Source: a bacterium Ga0077546
Lineage (GTDB): Bacteria > Cyanobacteriota > Vampirovibrionia > Obscuribacterales > Obscuribacteraceae
NCBI GenBank assembly: GCA_001464165.1
Contig: LNEX01000323.1
Coordinates: forward strand, 1-29,293
Reading direction: 5' to 3'
DNA: 29,293 bases
Positions 22,092 to 29,293 of this stretch are shown one piece after another. A model generated the notes under the pieces. The model was not told the origin of the DNA. It did no database searches and saw only the letters and a list, made by a program, of their open reading frames with translations. Each line of letters starts with the position of its first letter. Within the stretch, counting starts at the first letter, position 1. The translations under genes were made by a program, and so were the position numbers.

Positions 22092-22121
22092 TTTTCTGCT
22101 CCGGATGTGCGCTACTTTCAT

Positions 22122-22565
22122 TGCTTTCGCTGCTATAACTGGCCTGCCGCCAGCAATATATACATATAGTGATCAAACAGATTTGCTCTTTTCGACCAGC
22201 CGCTTTAAAACAAGAAATCTGAGACACTTGAGAAGATGTGCGAAGACGCAATCGGGGCAATAGTTTCTGCCCCTGAAAGATTTTTGGGAATAGTCCCACT
22301 GTCGGCGCCAGCACCTACTCAAAGCCTGCTACAGCACGAGTATCACAGTCTCGCAAAAAAAAGCAAAAGCGGCCCATATTACTACTCACTCAATTATCGA
22401 TAGTGGTAAAGCACTATTTAAGCCTTTCTTAATTGCCATCAGGCTGAAATAGCTAGTTCGGCCCTGCTAGTTATCAACAGTACCAACAAAAACTCTTCAC
22501 CAAAGACCCGGCAATTTAATTCCCAGCAAAAACAAAAACTATCGGCGAAACCCATTTTCCAAAGT
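22122..22565. other. Non-coding gap between divergent genes
   Basis: This gap separates the - strand LysM-like gene from the + strand glyoxylate fusion and must hold both promoters. The sequence is AT-rich around 22150-22175 (AATATATACATATAG) and 22380-22440. No certain -35/-10 pair, tRNA or known riboswitch was found. A 79-codon - strand frame (22075-22314) has no gene-like character. Confidence 0.4.
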
Positions 22566-22631
22566 GCTACCCCTTTTATTCGGTAGCGGCGACATGCTGC
22601 CTCCGCTCCTCTTTTAGCAGCTTCGGCTGCT
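22566..22631 (+). promoter_or_regulatory. Structured leader with mutually exclusive hairpins
   Basis: GGTAGC (22582-22587) can pair upstream with GCTACC (22566-22571) or downstream with GCTGCC (22596-22601). AGCGG (22585-22589) can also pair with CCGCT (22603-22607). These pairings exclude one another. A very stable AGCAGC-TTCG-GCTGCT hairpin (22616-22631), a cUUCGg tetraloop, follows 20 bp before the start codon. The layout suits leader-level control or mRNA protection. Confidence 0.5.
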
Positions 22632-22651
22632 CAACCCATCTGGAAAATCAA

Positions 22652-25600
22652 ATGACCAAAAACATTGCCATCAGTGCCACCCCCGATTCACAACTGCAAT
22701 TCATACTCTCTGACGAAGCACTGACATTTCTAGCGGCTCTGCACAAAAACTTTCACAAGCGTCAAGCTGAGTTAATTGCCAGTCGTCGCAAGCGTCAAAG
22801 AAAACTAGACAAAGGACAGTTGCCTCAATTTAAAAGCAAACAACTGTGGTCGGATCAACAAGACTGGCAAGTTGCTAGTTGTCCAGCCGATCTAGAACAA
22901 AGACTAGTTGAAATCACTGGCCCTGTCGACGCCAAAATGATCATCAATGCCCTTAACTCAGCGCCCGGTGCCGATGTATTCATGGCCGACTTTGAAGATA
23001 GTTCGAGCCCTACCTGGTTGAACATGGTTTCGGGCCAGGCCAATCTCTATCATGCCGTCAGGCGAACTTTAGAATTTAGCGCATCAGCTGGTAAAACTTA
23101 CAAGCTCAACGACACCCTAGCCACCTTAATCGTTAGACCGCGTGGTCTACACTTGTCCGAGAAACATCTTTTGATCAAAGGCGAGCCCATCCCAGCCAGT
23201 CTCTTTGACTTTGGTCTGTTCTTCTTTCATAACGCCCAAGAGCTAATTGACCGAGGCACCGGTCCGTATTTCTATCTGCCAAAACTGGAAAGTCACCATG
23301 AAGCTCGCTACTGGAATGATATCTTCAACTTTGCTCAAGACTATATTGGCATTGAGCGCGGCACCATTAGAGCCACAGTGCTAACTGAAACAATCATGGC
23401 AGCGTTTCAAATGGAAGAAATTCTTTTTGAACTAAAAGAGCACGCTGCCGGCTTAAACGCTGGCAGATGGGACTATATCTTCAGCTTTATCAAGCGATTG
23501 AAAAGCCATAGTGACATGGTGTTACCCGATCGCTCCCTGATCACCATGGATGTTCCCTTCATGAAGGCTTACTGTCAACGGCTGGTAGAGATCTGCCATC
23601 GTCGTGGCGCTCATGCTATGGGTGGAATGTCGGCCTTTATTCCCAATAAGAATGACCCCACTGTAACAGCTCAGGCCTTAGACAAAGTAAAACGCGACAA
23701 AGCCAGAGAAGTAGCCCTGGGCTTCGATGGTACCTGGGTGGCGCATCCCGATCTGATCGCAGTGGCGAAACAAGAATTTGTCTCGGTATTACAGGCTAAA
23801 GCCAATCAAAAAGATAAGGCCATTGCCAGCAATGCCTGCGGTTGTAGCGACGTCCATGCCGAGGAGATTAGCGCCGAGAGTCTAATCTCACTGGAAGATA
23901 TTCCCACCACTGTCACTGAAAATGGCATCCGCAACAACATCAATGTCACCTTGCAATACATAGCCGCCTGGCTTATGGGCCGTGGCGCTGTGGCTATTCA
24001 CAACTTAATGGAAGATGCCGCCACGGCCGAAATATCGCGGGCACAGTTGTGGCAATGGCTCAATCATGACACCGAGCTTGAAGATGGCCGCACTTTTAAC
24101 CGTCACCTCTACCGCACCTTCCTGACAGAAGAACTAAATGCCCTTCTGAAAGGAGCCTCTCCGCTCCTACAAGCCCGCTTAATGCAGGCCGAGAGGGTGC
24201 TGAACCAGGTAGTGATGAAAAAGCGCTTTGAGGAGTTTTTAACCCTCGTAGCGTACGAAGTGCTACTCACCAACGAAACCGAGCAAGCTGAAAATGCAGC
24301 TCAAGACAATCCCATTAACCAAACACAATCAGGTAGGCAAATGACCACACAAAGCACTGACAACTCCAATAAAGTCCCCGTTGAAGGATCAGTTGACGGA
24401 AACCCTCTGATTCTAACTATTGACAAACCAGTAGTTGATAAAGCAGCTCAAAATGCTGGCACTGAACAAACAATCACATTCGGTGGCTGTGTTACACCCA
24501 CTGCTATGGATGTTCGCTGGCACGGAATCAAGCGCACCTACGCTGACGAAGACGTAATGCGCTTACGCCCCAGCGTTAATGCCGATGTCACCATCGCTCG
24601 TCATGGCGCCATCAAACTTTGGAACATGCTGAGAAATGGTGAGCAAGTTATTGCTCTCGGCGCCTTAAACGGCTCGCAAGCAGTACAAATGGCAAAAGCC
24701 GGCCTGAAAGCAATCTACTTGAGCGGCTGGCAAGTAGCTGCTGACGCCAACTTGGCTGGTCATACTTATCCGGACCAAAGTCTCTACCCATCTAACAGCG
24801 TACCGGCTGTGGTGCGTCGCCTAAACAATGCCTTAGCTCGTTATGACCAAATCTTGAAACTCGAAGGCAAGTCTGGCATGGAGGCCTATTTGCCTATCGT
24901 AGCCGATGCCGAAGCTGGCTTTGGTGGCCCACTACAAGCCTACGAACTAATGAAAATGATGATCGAAGCAGGGGCAGCTGGTGTGCACTTTGAAGACCAA
25001 CTAGCAGCGGAGAAAAAATGCGGTCACATGGGCGGCAAAGTGCTTGTACCCACCTCTCAATTCGTTAATACTTTGGCTGCTGCTCGTATGGCCGCTGATG
25101 TGTTAGATGTTCCGACAATCATCATTGCTCGTACAGATGCGCTTGACGCCACATTGCTGACCTCTGACATCGACCCACGTGACCACGCATTCTTAAGCGG
25201 TGAACGCACTGCCATTGGTACGGTAAAAGATGCGGCCACTGGCGCGATGGTAGGCTACTTCCGCGTCAAAGGCGGCATCGAATCAGTAATTGCCCGCGGC
25301 TTAGCTTATGCCCCGTATGCTGATGTAATTTGGTACGAATGCTCTCGCCCCAACCTGGCTGAAGCAAAGCAGTTCGCCGACGCTATTCATGCCCAGTTCC
25401 CTGGCAAAATCTTGGCGTACAACTGTTCTCCTTCTTTCCACTGGAAGGAATATTTGGACGACGGCACCATCGCCATTTTCATGGATGAACTCGCTAAAAT
25501 GGGCTATTTGTTCGACTTCATCACTTTGGCAGGCTGGCACTCAATCAACCTGAGCATGTTCAAACTGGCCAGTGAATACGCTGCAGAAGGCATGCCAGCT

Positions 25601-25789
25601 TATGTGCGTTTGCAAGAAGAAGAATTTGCCATGGTCAATCAAGGCTACACAGCCGTGAAACACCAAGCAGAAGTTGGCGCTGGCTGGTTCGACAATTTGT
25701 TAATGACCATCACTGGCGGAACATCTTCAACAGCTGCGCTGAAAGGCTCAACTGAAGAAGGCCAATTCCACGGGGAAAAGAGTAAATAA
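22652..25789 (+). CDS. aceB-aceA: Bifunctional malate synthase-isocitrate lyase fusion
   Basis: The protein has 1045 aa. Residues 1 to about 546 are a malate synthase of the A type (glyoxylate plus acetyl-CoA to malate). It carries the signature [16 protein letters not shown] (263-278), an RPRGLHL strand and the usual length of about 540. A polar linker follows (about 547-610). Residues about 615-1045 are isocitrate lyase (isocitrate to glyoxylate and succinate), with [22 protein letters not shown], the catalytic [13 protein letters not shown] (C790), NCSPSFHW and [15 protein letters not shown]. Both halves look catalytically complete. One polypeptide therefore holds the whole glyoxylate shunt and could channel glyoxylate. 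The two are separate genes in most bacteria; fusions are known from Euglena and nematodes. An internal ATG with its own ribosome site (24341) might also give free lyase. Confidence 0.95.
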   Translation: MTKNIAISATPDSQLQFILSDEALTFLAALHKNFHKRQAELIASRRKRQRKLDKGQLPQFKSKQLWSDQQDWQVASCPADLEQRLVEITGPVDAKMIINALNSAPGADVFMADFEDSSSPTWLNMVSGQANLYHAVRRTLEFSASAGKTYKLNDTLATLIVRPRGLHLSEKHLLIKGEPIPASLFDFGLFFFHNAQELIDRGTGPYFYLPKLESHHEARYWNDIFNFAQDYIGIERGTIRATVLTETIMAAFQMEEILFELKEHAAGLNAGRWDYIFSFIKRLKSHSDMVLPDRSLITMDVPFMKAYCQRLVEICHRRGAHAMGGMSAFIPNKNDPTVTAQALDKVKRDKAREVALGFDGTWVAHPDLIAVAKQEFVSVLQAKANQKDKAIASNACGCSDVHAEEISAESLISLEDIPTTVTENGIRNNINVTLQYIAAWLMGRGAVAIHNLMEDAATAEISRAQLWQWLNHDTELEDGRTFNRHLYRTFLTEELNALLKGASPLLQARLMQAERVLNQVVMKKRFEEFLTLVAYEVLLTNETEQAENAAQDNPINQTQSGRQMTTQSTDNSNKVPVEGSVDGNPLILTIDKPVVDKAAQNAGTEQTITFGGCVTPTAMDVRWHGIKRTYADEDVMRLRPSVNADVTIARHGAIKLWNMLRNGEQVIALGALNGSQAVQMAKAGLKAIYLSGWQVAADANLAGHTYPDQSLYPSNSVPAVVRRLNNALARYDQILKLEGKSGMEAYLPIVADAEAGFGGPLQAYELMKMMIEAGAAGVHFEDQLAAEKKCGHMGGKVLVPTSQFVNTLAAARMAADVLDVPTIIIARTDALDATLLTSDIDPRDHAFLSGERTAIGTVKDAATGAMVGYFRVKGGIESVIARGLAYAPYADVIWYECSRPNLAEAKQFADAIHAQFPGKILAYNCSPSFHWKEYLDDGTIAIFMDELAKMGYLFDFITLAGWHSINLSMFKLASEYAAEGMPAYVRLQEEEFAMVNQGYTAVKHQAEVGAGWFDNLLMTITGGTSSTAALKGSTEEGQFHGEKSK
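24331..24343 (+). promoter_or_regulatory. Possible internal ribosome site and start for the lyase half
   Basis: AGGTAGG lies just before ATG 24341 (residue 564 of the fusion), which opens MTTQSTDN in the linker. Starting here would give a 482-aa isocitrate lyase. It may be a relic of a separate aceA gene after loss of the aceB stop codon, or may still work. Confidence 0.4.
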
Positions 25790-25807
25790 AGGCACGCTGA
25801 AGACCAC

Positions 25808-25838
25808 AAGCACATCAGGCAGGGAAGCCGATGTGCTT
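25808..25838 (+). other. Strong intercistronic hairpin before pth2
   Basis: AAGCACATC (25808-25816) pairs with GATGTGCTT (25830-25838), extended by GGC/GCC inside with one bulged base. No T-run follows, so it is more likely a 3'-end stabiliser for the glyoxylate fusion mRNA than a terminator. Confidence 0.55.
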
Positions 25839-25857
25839 ACCACCAGGAGAAAGATAG

Positions 25858-26259
25858 ATGACAGCAAAACTAAAAATGATATTGGTTGTGCGAAACGACC
25901 TGAACATGCGCAAAGGCAAAGTTGGAGCCCAAACAGGTCATGCGGTGCAAGAAGCCATAATTGATCGCTCAGGTGCTAATTCTAATCCTAATTCTAATCC
26001 TATTCCGGTGCTCAAAACCGACGAACTCACCCAGCAATGGCTCTGTGCCAACTATCCGAAAACAGTAGTACGGGTAGATAGCGAAGCCGAACTGCTCGAT
26101 ATCTACAAGCAGGCTTGTGACGCTGGTCTCAATACTCGCCTTGTGCAAGATCTTGGCACCACAGAGTTTCACGGCCAGCCCACCTACACCGTAGTGGCAG
26201 TTGGTCCAGACTGGAGCGATCGGTTAGATCCAATCACCGGGCACCTAAAGCTCCTATAA
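25858..26259 (+). CDS. pth2: Peptidyl-tRNA hydrolase, Pth2 type
   Basis: The protein has 133 aa. It frees tRNA from peptidyl-tRNA dropped by the ribosome. It has the Pth2 order: ILVVRNDLNMRKGKVGAQTGHAV (about 8-30), matching VVRxDLxMxxGKxAAQxxHA; a central KTVVRVDSEAELLDIYKQA; LVQDLGTTEF for the DxGxT site; and a C-terminal VGPDWSDRLDPITGHLKLL. Pth2 is the archaeal/eukaryotic form; most bacteria rely on the unrelated Pth1, so this is probably an additional or transferred enzyme. A loop of about 15 residues after the first helix contains NSNPNSNP, coded by two 12-bp repeats (25978-26001), which looks like slippage expansion. AGGAG precedes the ATG. Confidence 0.88.
   Translation: MTAKLKMILVVRNDLNMRKGKVGAQTGHAVQEAIIDRSGANSNPNSNPIPVLKTDELTQQWLCANYPKTVVRVDSEAELLDIYKQACDAGLNTRLVQDLGTTEFHGQPTYTVVAVGPDWSDRLDPITGHLKLL
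25978..26001 (+). repeat. Two tandem 12-bp repeats in pth2
   Basis: AATTCTAATCCT occurs twice in tandem and codes NSNP twice (residues 41-48). The unit length keeps frame, so copy number could vary harmlessly. Confidence 0.85.
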
Positions 26260-26300
26260 AACAAGCAAATCAACTCAACCCAATAGACCGGGAAACACTA

Positions 26301-27101
26301 ATGAACGAAAACAAAAAAGACACCATCAACAGCAACAATGCCAGCCGTTTCAAAAGTGATTTAGAAGACCAAATCACCATGATCGAATTACTAACAAACC
26401 TATTTGCTGACCTCAGCCAAGAACCAGATGACGAGAACCTTTCCTGGCTCGCTGCTGCTTTCTTTTCAGCAAACACAACCCTGGGCTTAGCCAGAGATTG
26501 CTTGGCCATGATTGAAGCTCAGCACTATGAGATAGCAAGTGAGACCTTCTACATGGTGATTGAGCAATACGAAAGAATATCGGCTCTGCTGGATAACCAC
26601 AAAAACAAAGCCCCTTTCGTCGCAACTACAAACACCGATGGCCTACTGGCACTTGAGCAACAACTGCGCCAAATTAATACAGACCTAGCAACATGGAACA
26701 GCAACCAGCCTGCAGCTAGCACGCTGATTCTAGCGTTAAAGAAAGTCACAAAAGAAGCAGCGGAAAGCCTATGCATAGGCCAGGGCCACCCCGAAATGAT
26801 GTTTACAGAAAGCAAAATTGAAGAAGTTGTGCAATCGCTAATCGGCCAAATAATAGTGAGTGATTCATCTACAACTGAAGCAGTGGCCCGTGAAATGGTT
26901 GAACAAGTGCTTGGCACCACAGTAGAAGAAAGACGCAGTTTTCTGCTAAACGATCTCAACAATCGCGGTCATGTTCAATCTGTCAATGTCCAAGCTGGAG
27001 CGGCCCTATCAGCCGTAGGCGAAGTAGCACTGGCACAGTCGCTTTCGAACGTGCTGAGCAATCTCTCACAGCAAGACAGTACCAATGCAGCACTAGTATA
27101 G
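26301..27101 (+). CDS. Unknown helical protein, 266 aa
   Basis: The ATG follows a weak GGGAAA site. The protein appears soluble and mostly helical. It has an acidic N-terminus (FKSDLEDQITMIELLTNLFADL), an Ala-rich helix (WLAAAFFSANTTLGLARDCLAM), mid-region helices and a C-terminal part with GAALSAVGEVALAQSLSNVL. No signal peptide, TM helix or catalytic motif is evident, and no family is recognised. The bases just before the start (26281-26291, CAATAGACCGG) equal one half of the palindromic operator at 19268, which may be chance. It is followed 11 bp later by the next unknown gene. Confidence 0.65.
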   Translation: MNENKKDTINSNNASRFKSDLEDQITMIELLTNLFADLSQEPDDENLSWLAAAFFSANTTLGLARDCLAMIEAQHYEIASETFYMVIEQYERISALLDNHKNKAPFVATTNTDGLLALEQQLRQINTDLATWNSNQPAASTLILALKKVTKEAAESLCIGQGHPEMMFTESKIEEVVQSLIGQIIVSDSSTTEAVAREMVEQVLGTTVEERRSFLLNDLNNRGHVQSVNVQAGAALSAVGEVALAQSLSNVLSNLSQQDSTNAALV

Positions 27102-27112
27102 AGGCTATAATA

Positions 27113-27715
27113 TTGGAACTTTATGACGTCACACCTGACGAAGTGACCGTCGGCATTGCCGTTGAAATGCCGGCCCATGGCCGCCCATACATCTCACTAC
27201 CAACCCTGTCGACAGACGAAAGAAGTGAGAGACACGAATTGAGATTCAGTCTCACTGATGGCTTAATTGCCAGCAGCAATTGCTTCTCTTGCGGCAGACT
27301 CTTAGATGCAGTGCTTACAAACGAGAACGGACAGCTGCATTTAGAGCGAGACAAATCAGACACAGAGGCTGTCTTAATAAGATTAAAGTACGGTGAACGC
27401 TTAAGTAATGACACCCCTTCACTCAACCTGGAAACAGCAGGACAAGCCCATCTACTGCTTGAAACCAGCTGGACAGAAGAACACTTTGACAAGCACCCAG
27501 AAGATTGCCAACCCTACTTTACGCTACATAAGGGCGCTTTGTTAAAGTTAATGCCTGAGACAACAGTGCTATTGAGCCGCACACGAGCCACCCATAAGTA
27601 CAAACACTTCTGGCACTGGTTCATTCCAGGCATCAAGCCCATCATCACTACCGTCAATGAACCAATTGGTTCAATTTATTTTGACGGTGCACGAGTTTTT
27701 TGGAGACAGAAATGA
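27113..27715 (+). CDS. Unknown protein, 200 aa
   Basis: The start is a TTG about 11 bp after the previous stop, with AGAGG upstream. It is a mixed, probably beta-rich protein with paired cysteines in SNCFSCGRLLDAV and an aromatic C-terminal stretch (YKHFWHWFIPGIKP, then IGSIYFDGARVFW). No signal peptide is seen. The family is not recognised. The TGA stop overlaps the ATG of the following gene (ATGA), so the two are translationally coupled. Confidence 0.65.
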   Translation: MELYDVTPDEVTVGIAVEMPAHGRPYISLPTLSTDERSERHELRFSLTDGLIASSNCFSCGRLLDAVLTNENGQLHLERDKSDTEAVLIRLKYGERLSNDTPSLNLETAGQAHLLLETSWTEEHFDKHPEDCQPYFTLHKGALLKLMPETTVLLSRTRATHKYKHFWHWFIPGIKPIITTVNEPIGSIYFDGARVFWRQK

Positions 27716-27996
27716 CACAAAGCAAAGGCTACATAGTCAAACGCCCTATCCGTGACGGTCACACTGGTAAGAACGACGGCATGGCTTACATCAAAATCGA
27801 GCCACCACAAACACCCAATCCGGGCGAACTCGTCTACCATGGCGAATTCACAAGTAGATCGGTGGAAATCGAAGATAGAGGGCCAATGGGTAGTGTCTAC
27901 GCCACACACTACTTTCCGCTAGACCAGTCTAAACTGACCAGCGAACCATTTAACGGTAGCGCCACAGCTCACGGTGCCAATGTCGAAACTTTCTAA
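27712..27996 (+). CDS. Unknown small protein, 94 aa
   Basis: The ATG at 27712 has GGAG seven bases upstream, inside the end of the preceding gene, and overlaps its stop by 4 bp. The protein is polar and beta-rich (GYIVKRPIRDGHTGKNDGMA, then AYIKIEPPQTPNPGELVYHG). It has many Gly, Pro and His residues, no Cys, and no signal peptide or TM helix. No family is recognised. The tight coupling suggests that it binds or assists the 200-aa protein. Confidence 0.65.
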   Translation: MTQSKGYIVKRPIRDGHTGKNDGMAYIKIEPPQTPNPGELVYHGEFTSRSVEIEDRGPMGSVYATHYFPLDQSKLTSEPFNGSATAHGANVETF

Positions 27997-28023
27997 GAAC
28001 GGAAATTGAAATTAGAGGAGTTA

Positions 28024-28095
28024 GTGAACCTTGCTCCTCCGTTTGGCAATATTGAAGATCTATTGCACCTTCTGGATGTTCAACAAGGACATTAA
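28024..28095 (+). CDS. 23-aa small ORF coupled to the ChaN-like gene
   Basis: GTG 28024 follows AGAGGAG and encodes MNLAPPFGNIEDLLHLLDVQ plus QGH. Its TAA overlaps the next ATG by one base (TAATG, 28093-28097). A strong ribosome site and an exact stop/start overlap suggest a translated leader peptide or a tiny protein that couples translation to the downstream gene. Confidence 0.4.
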   Translation: MNLAPPFGNIEDLLHLLDVQQGH

Positions 28096-28973
28096 TGAAA
28101 GACATCAAAAGATACTTTCTTGAAACCGGAATACCCTTTCTCATTTGGCTTGGAATACTCTTTTTTGGCTTTTGGCTAGAATTTTCCAGCTACCAAAAGC
28201 CAGCTAAACACAAACCTCGGTCTTGCTCTTCCCAATTGCTGGCAGAGTTTGAGCAGTGCATGGCTACAAGCGCTCATGAAGTAAACTACTCAAAGATAGT
28301 AGATAGCGACACCAGAGTATTAGTATTTGGCGAAGCACACGCTTCAGTTGTACAAAAACAAGAACTAATTGACCACATGAAAGAGTTAGCCAATGCAGGC
28401 TTTACCATACTAGCTTATGAAGCTATGCCATCTTCTAAGCAATATTTGATCTCTGAATATAGAGCTGGAACTCTAAGCCGCGAAGGCCTAGCCCAAGAAT
28501 TTCGCGCACTCTGGGGCTATGACCCTGAACCATACGTGATGGCCATCGATGCCGCACTAGAAGCCAACATGTCTGTGATTTTCCTAGACACAGACCTTGA
28601 ACATGTAGACTTAAGTCTGCCCAATTGGGCCGAGCTTGAACTTGCTGTCAACAAGCTTAGGGAAGCTCACTGGGTAGAACTGATGGCTAACATTTGCAAA
28701 AGTGACGAAAAAGCCAAAATTGTTGCCTTAGTTGGCAGTGCCCATGCTTCTTCAATAAAACTTCAGCTGTCTCAAAATGTCGTTGCCACCAAGACAATTA
28801 TTCTTGATGGGGGCGAATTTTTCTACGACACACTGGTAACAGAAGCCGCGCGTCACAGCCATCTACAAGACAAAAGACTGATCGTAAAAACTGCTCTGCC
28901 AGGGGCTGAAGGTGATTATCACCTGCATGTGCCACAAGCTAATCAGGCCACGATTATTGGCAAACGCAACTAA
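28095..28973 (+). CDS. ChaN/TIKI-fold membrane-anchored protein
   Basis: The protein has 292 aa. Residues about 12-30 (GIPFLIWLGILFFGFWLEF) form an N-terminal anchor, and the rest is probably outside the inner membrane. The core matches the ChaN-like haem-binding/EreA/TIKI superfamily: VLVFGEAHAS (75-84, E80 and H82), an acidic E109 in LAYEAMP, and a second conserved His (H217) in ALVGSAHASS. These Glu and His residues form the metal or haem site or the hydrolase centre in relatives. ChaN binds haem dimers at the outer membrane; TIKI proteins are metalloproteases. Which chemistry applies here is not settled. There is no lipobox. It is coupled to the 23-codon ORF and followed by a terminator. 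Confidence 0.75.
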   Translation: MKDIKRYFLETGIPFLIWLGILFFGFWLEFSSYQKPAKHKPRSCSSQLLAEFEQCMATSAHEVNYSKIVDSDTRVLVFGEAHASVVQKQELIDHMKELANAGFTILAYEAMPSSKQYLISEYRAGTLSREGLAQEFRALWGYDPEPYVMAIDAALEANMSVIFLDTDLEHVDLSLPNWAELELAVNKLREAHWVELMANICKSDEKAKIVALVGSAHASSIKLQLSQNVVATKTIILDGGEFFYDTLVTEAARHSHLQDKRLIVKTALPGAEGDYHLHVPQANQATIIGKRN

Positions 28974-29069
28974 TTTATCACTAGATATGTTCGCCGCACC
29001 AGTCAGATTAGGCGGCAAAATTCGCGCTAAGACTAAGAAGGCATAGGGCCTCTGGCGCAGCTCTATCTT

Positions 29070-29100
29070 GGGTGGGGGGAATTCCTCTCACCCTTTTTTT
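29070..29100 (+). terminator. Intrinsic terminator after the ChaN-like gene
   Basis: GGGTG (29070-29074) pairs with CACCC (29089-29093) over an inner GGAATTCC self-complementary part, followed by seven Ts. A smaller GCCGC/GCGGC hairpin lies earlier (28993-29016). Confidence 0.75.
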
Positions 29101-29160
29101 GGCTTGCCGAGCTGTGCTCTATTTTGTGGAGCGGTGCTTTGCTCTATCGCATTCATTTTT

Positions 29161-29192
29161 TTGACATATGCAATAGACCGGTCGACTATAAA
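29161..29192 (+). promoter_or_regulatory. Promoter overlapping a TetR-like operator half
   Basis: An exact TTGACA (29161-29166) is followed by CAATAGACCGGTC (29171-29183), then ACTATA/TATAAA (29185-29192). The operator-like block sits between -35 and -10, where a bound repressor would block polymerase. The spacer is 18 or 20 bp depending on the -10 register. Confidence 0.45.
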
Positions 29193-29201
29193 TTCAAAAA
29201 A

Positions 29202-29293
29202 ATGGTATGGGGGCGGTTCAGCGAGCCTGTTGCGCAAACCTACCCCCTGGTATGCAGGCATTGTACTGCTTGCAGCCCACCGCCAAGCCCCGC
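29202..29293 (+). other. Possible truncated ORF or RNA at the window end
   Basis: An ATG at 29202 opens a frame that runs off the window (MVWGRFSEPVAQTYPLVCRH, then a Cys/Pro-rich stretch). It has no ribosome site and would be leaderless from the promoter at 29161. The segment also has facing GGGGG (about 29209-29213) and CCCCC (about 29253-29257) blocks that could pair in an RNA. Too little is present to decide. Confidence 0.2.

Noticed and set aside
22075..22314. 79-codon minus-strand frame beside the LysM-like gene
   Set aside because: It overlaps the start of that gene, lacks a ribosome site and has no protein-like pattern.
1..29293. tRNA, rRNA, tmRNA, insertion sequence, integrase or attachment site
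   Set aside because: No matching conserved sequence, transposase or terminal inverted repeats were found by reading both strands.

Overview
The window reads as about 29 kb of dense bacterial chromosome with moderate GC. The host is probably a diderm: it has an OmpA-type peptidoglycan-binding domain, an exported binding protein of an ABC importer, and exported Gln/Asn-rich repeat proteins. No rRNA, tRNA, integrase, transposase or CRISPR array was found. The lineage cannot be fixed from sequence alone. The mixture of a GTP-type PEP carboxykinase, a fused malate synthase/isocitrate lyase, an archaeal/eukaryotic-type peptidyl-tRNA hydrolase and many unrecognised proteins suggests a poorly sampled group.

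Region A (1-13078, + strand) is one long gene train. In order it holds a broken VWA protein, a membrane-anchored solute-binding/OmpA fusion, a two-TM coiled-coil protein, a PspA/IM30-like coiled coil, and a complete ABC importer (binding protein, permease, ATPase). The importer resembles the transporters found beside urea (guanidine) carboxylase genes. It is followed by a tandem AAA+ ATPase, a YqcI/YcgG (GntA-type haem oxygenase) homologue, an isochorismatase-fold hydrolase, two small unknown proteins, a YqgE/AlgH protein and an internally duplicated unknown protein. Tight overlaps (6278, 7390, 10632) tie the permease to the ATPase, the ATPase to the AAA+ protein, and the hydrolase to the next gene. 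A terminator inside the train (5308-5354) probably tunes the ratio of binding protein to permease. The working idea is uptake and chemical processing of a small nitrogenous (guanidino/urea-like) compound, coupled to an envelope AAA+/VWA/PspA machine.

Region B (13079-16903) carries pckG and, 11 bp downstream, an S41 (CtpA-type) protease with an intact Ser/Lys/Gln catalytic set but no visible export signal.

Region C (16993-19400) holds small or odd genes, several apparently damaged. They are a Trp-rich 11-residue-periodic membrane protein with a frameshifted N-terminus, a 63-aa protein, a small membrane protein with conflicting start frames, and a coiled-coil protein cut by an in-frame TGA. 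Strong inverted repeats and an 18-bp palindromic operator lie here too.

Region D (19425-22091, - strand) has three genes. One encodes an exported protein of fourteen 15-residue repeats matching the curlin core pattern. The second encodes an exported unknown protein. The third encodes a LysM-like protein ending in 8-residue repeats.

Region E (22652-28973, + strand) starts with a single 1045-aa malate synthase-isocitrate lyase polypeptide behind a structured leader. It continues with pth2, three unknown genes, a 23-codon small ORF and a ChaN/TIKI-fold membrane-anchored protein. With pckG, the fusion gives the anaplerotic and gluconeogenic steps for growth on acetate or fatty acids. The window ends in a terminator and a promoter overlapping a second copy of the palindromic operator.
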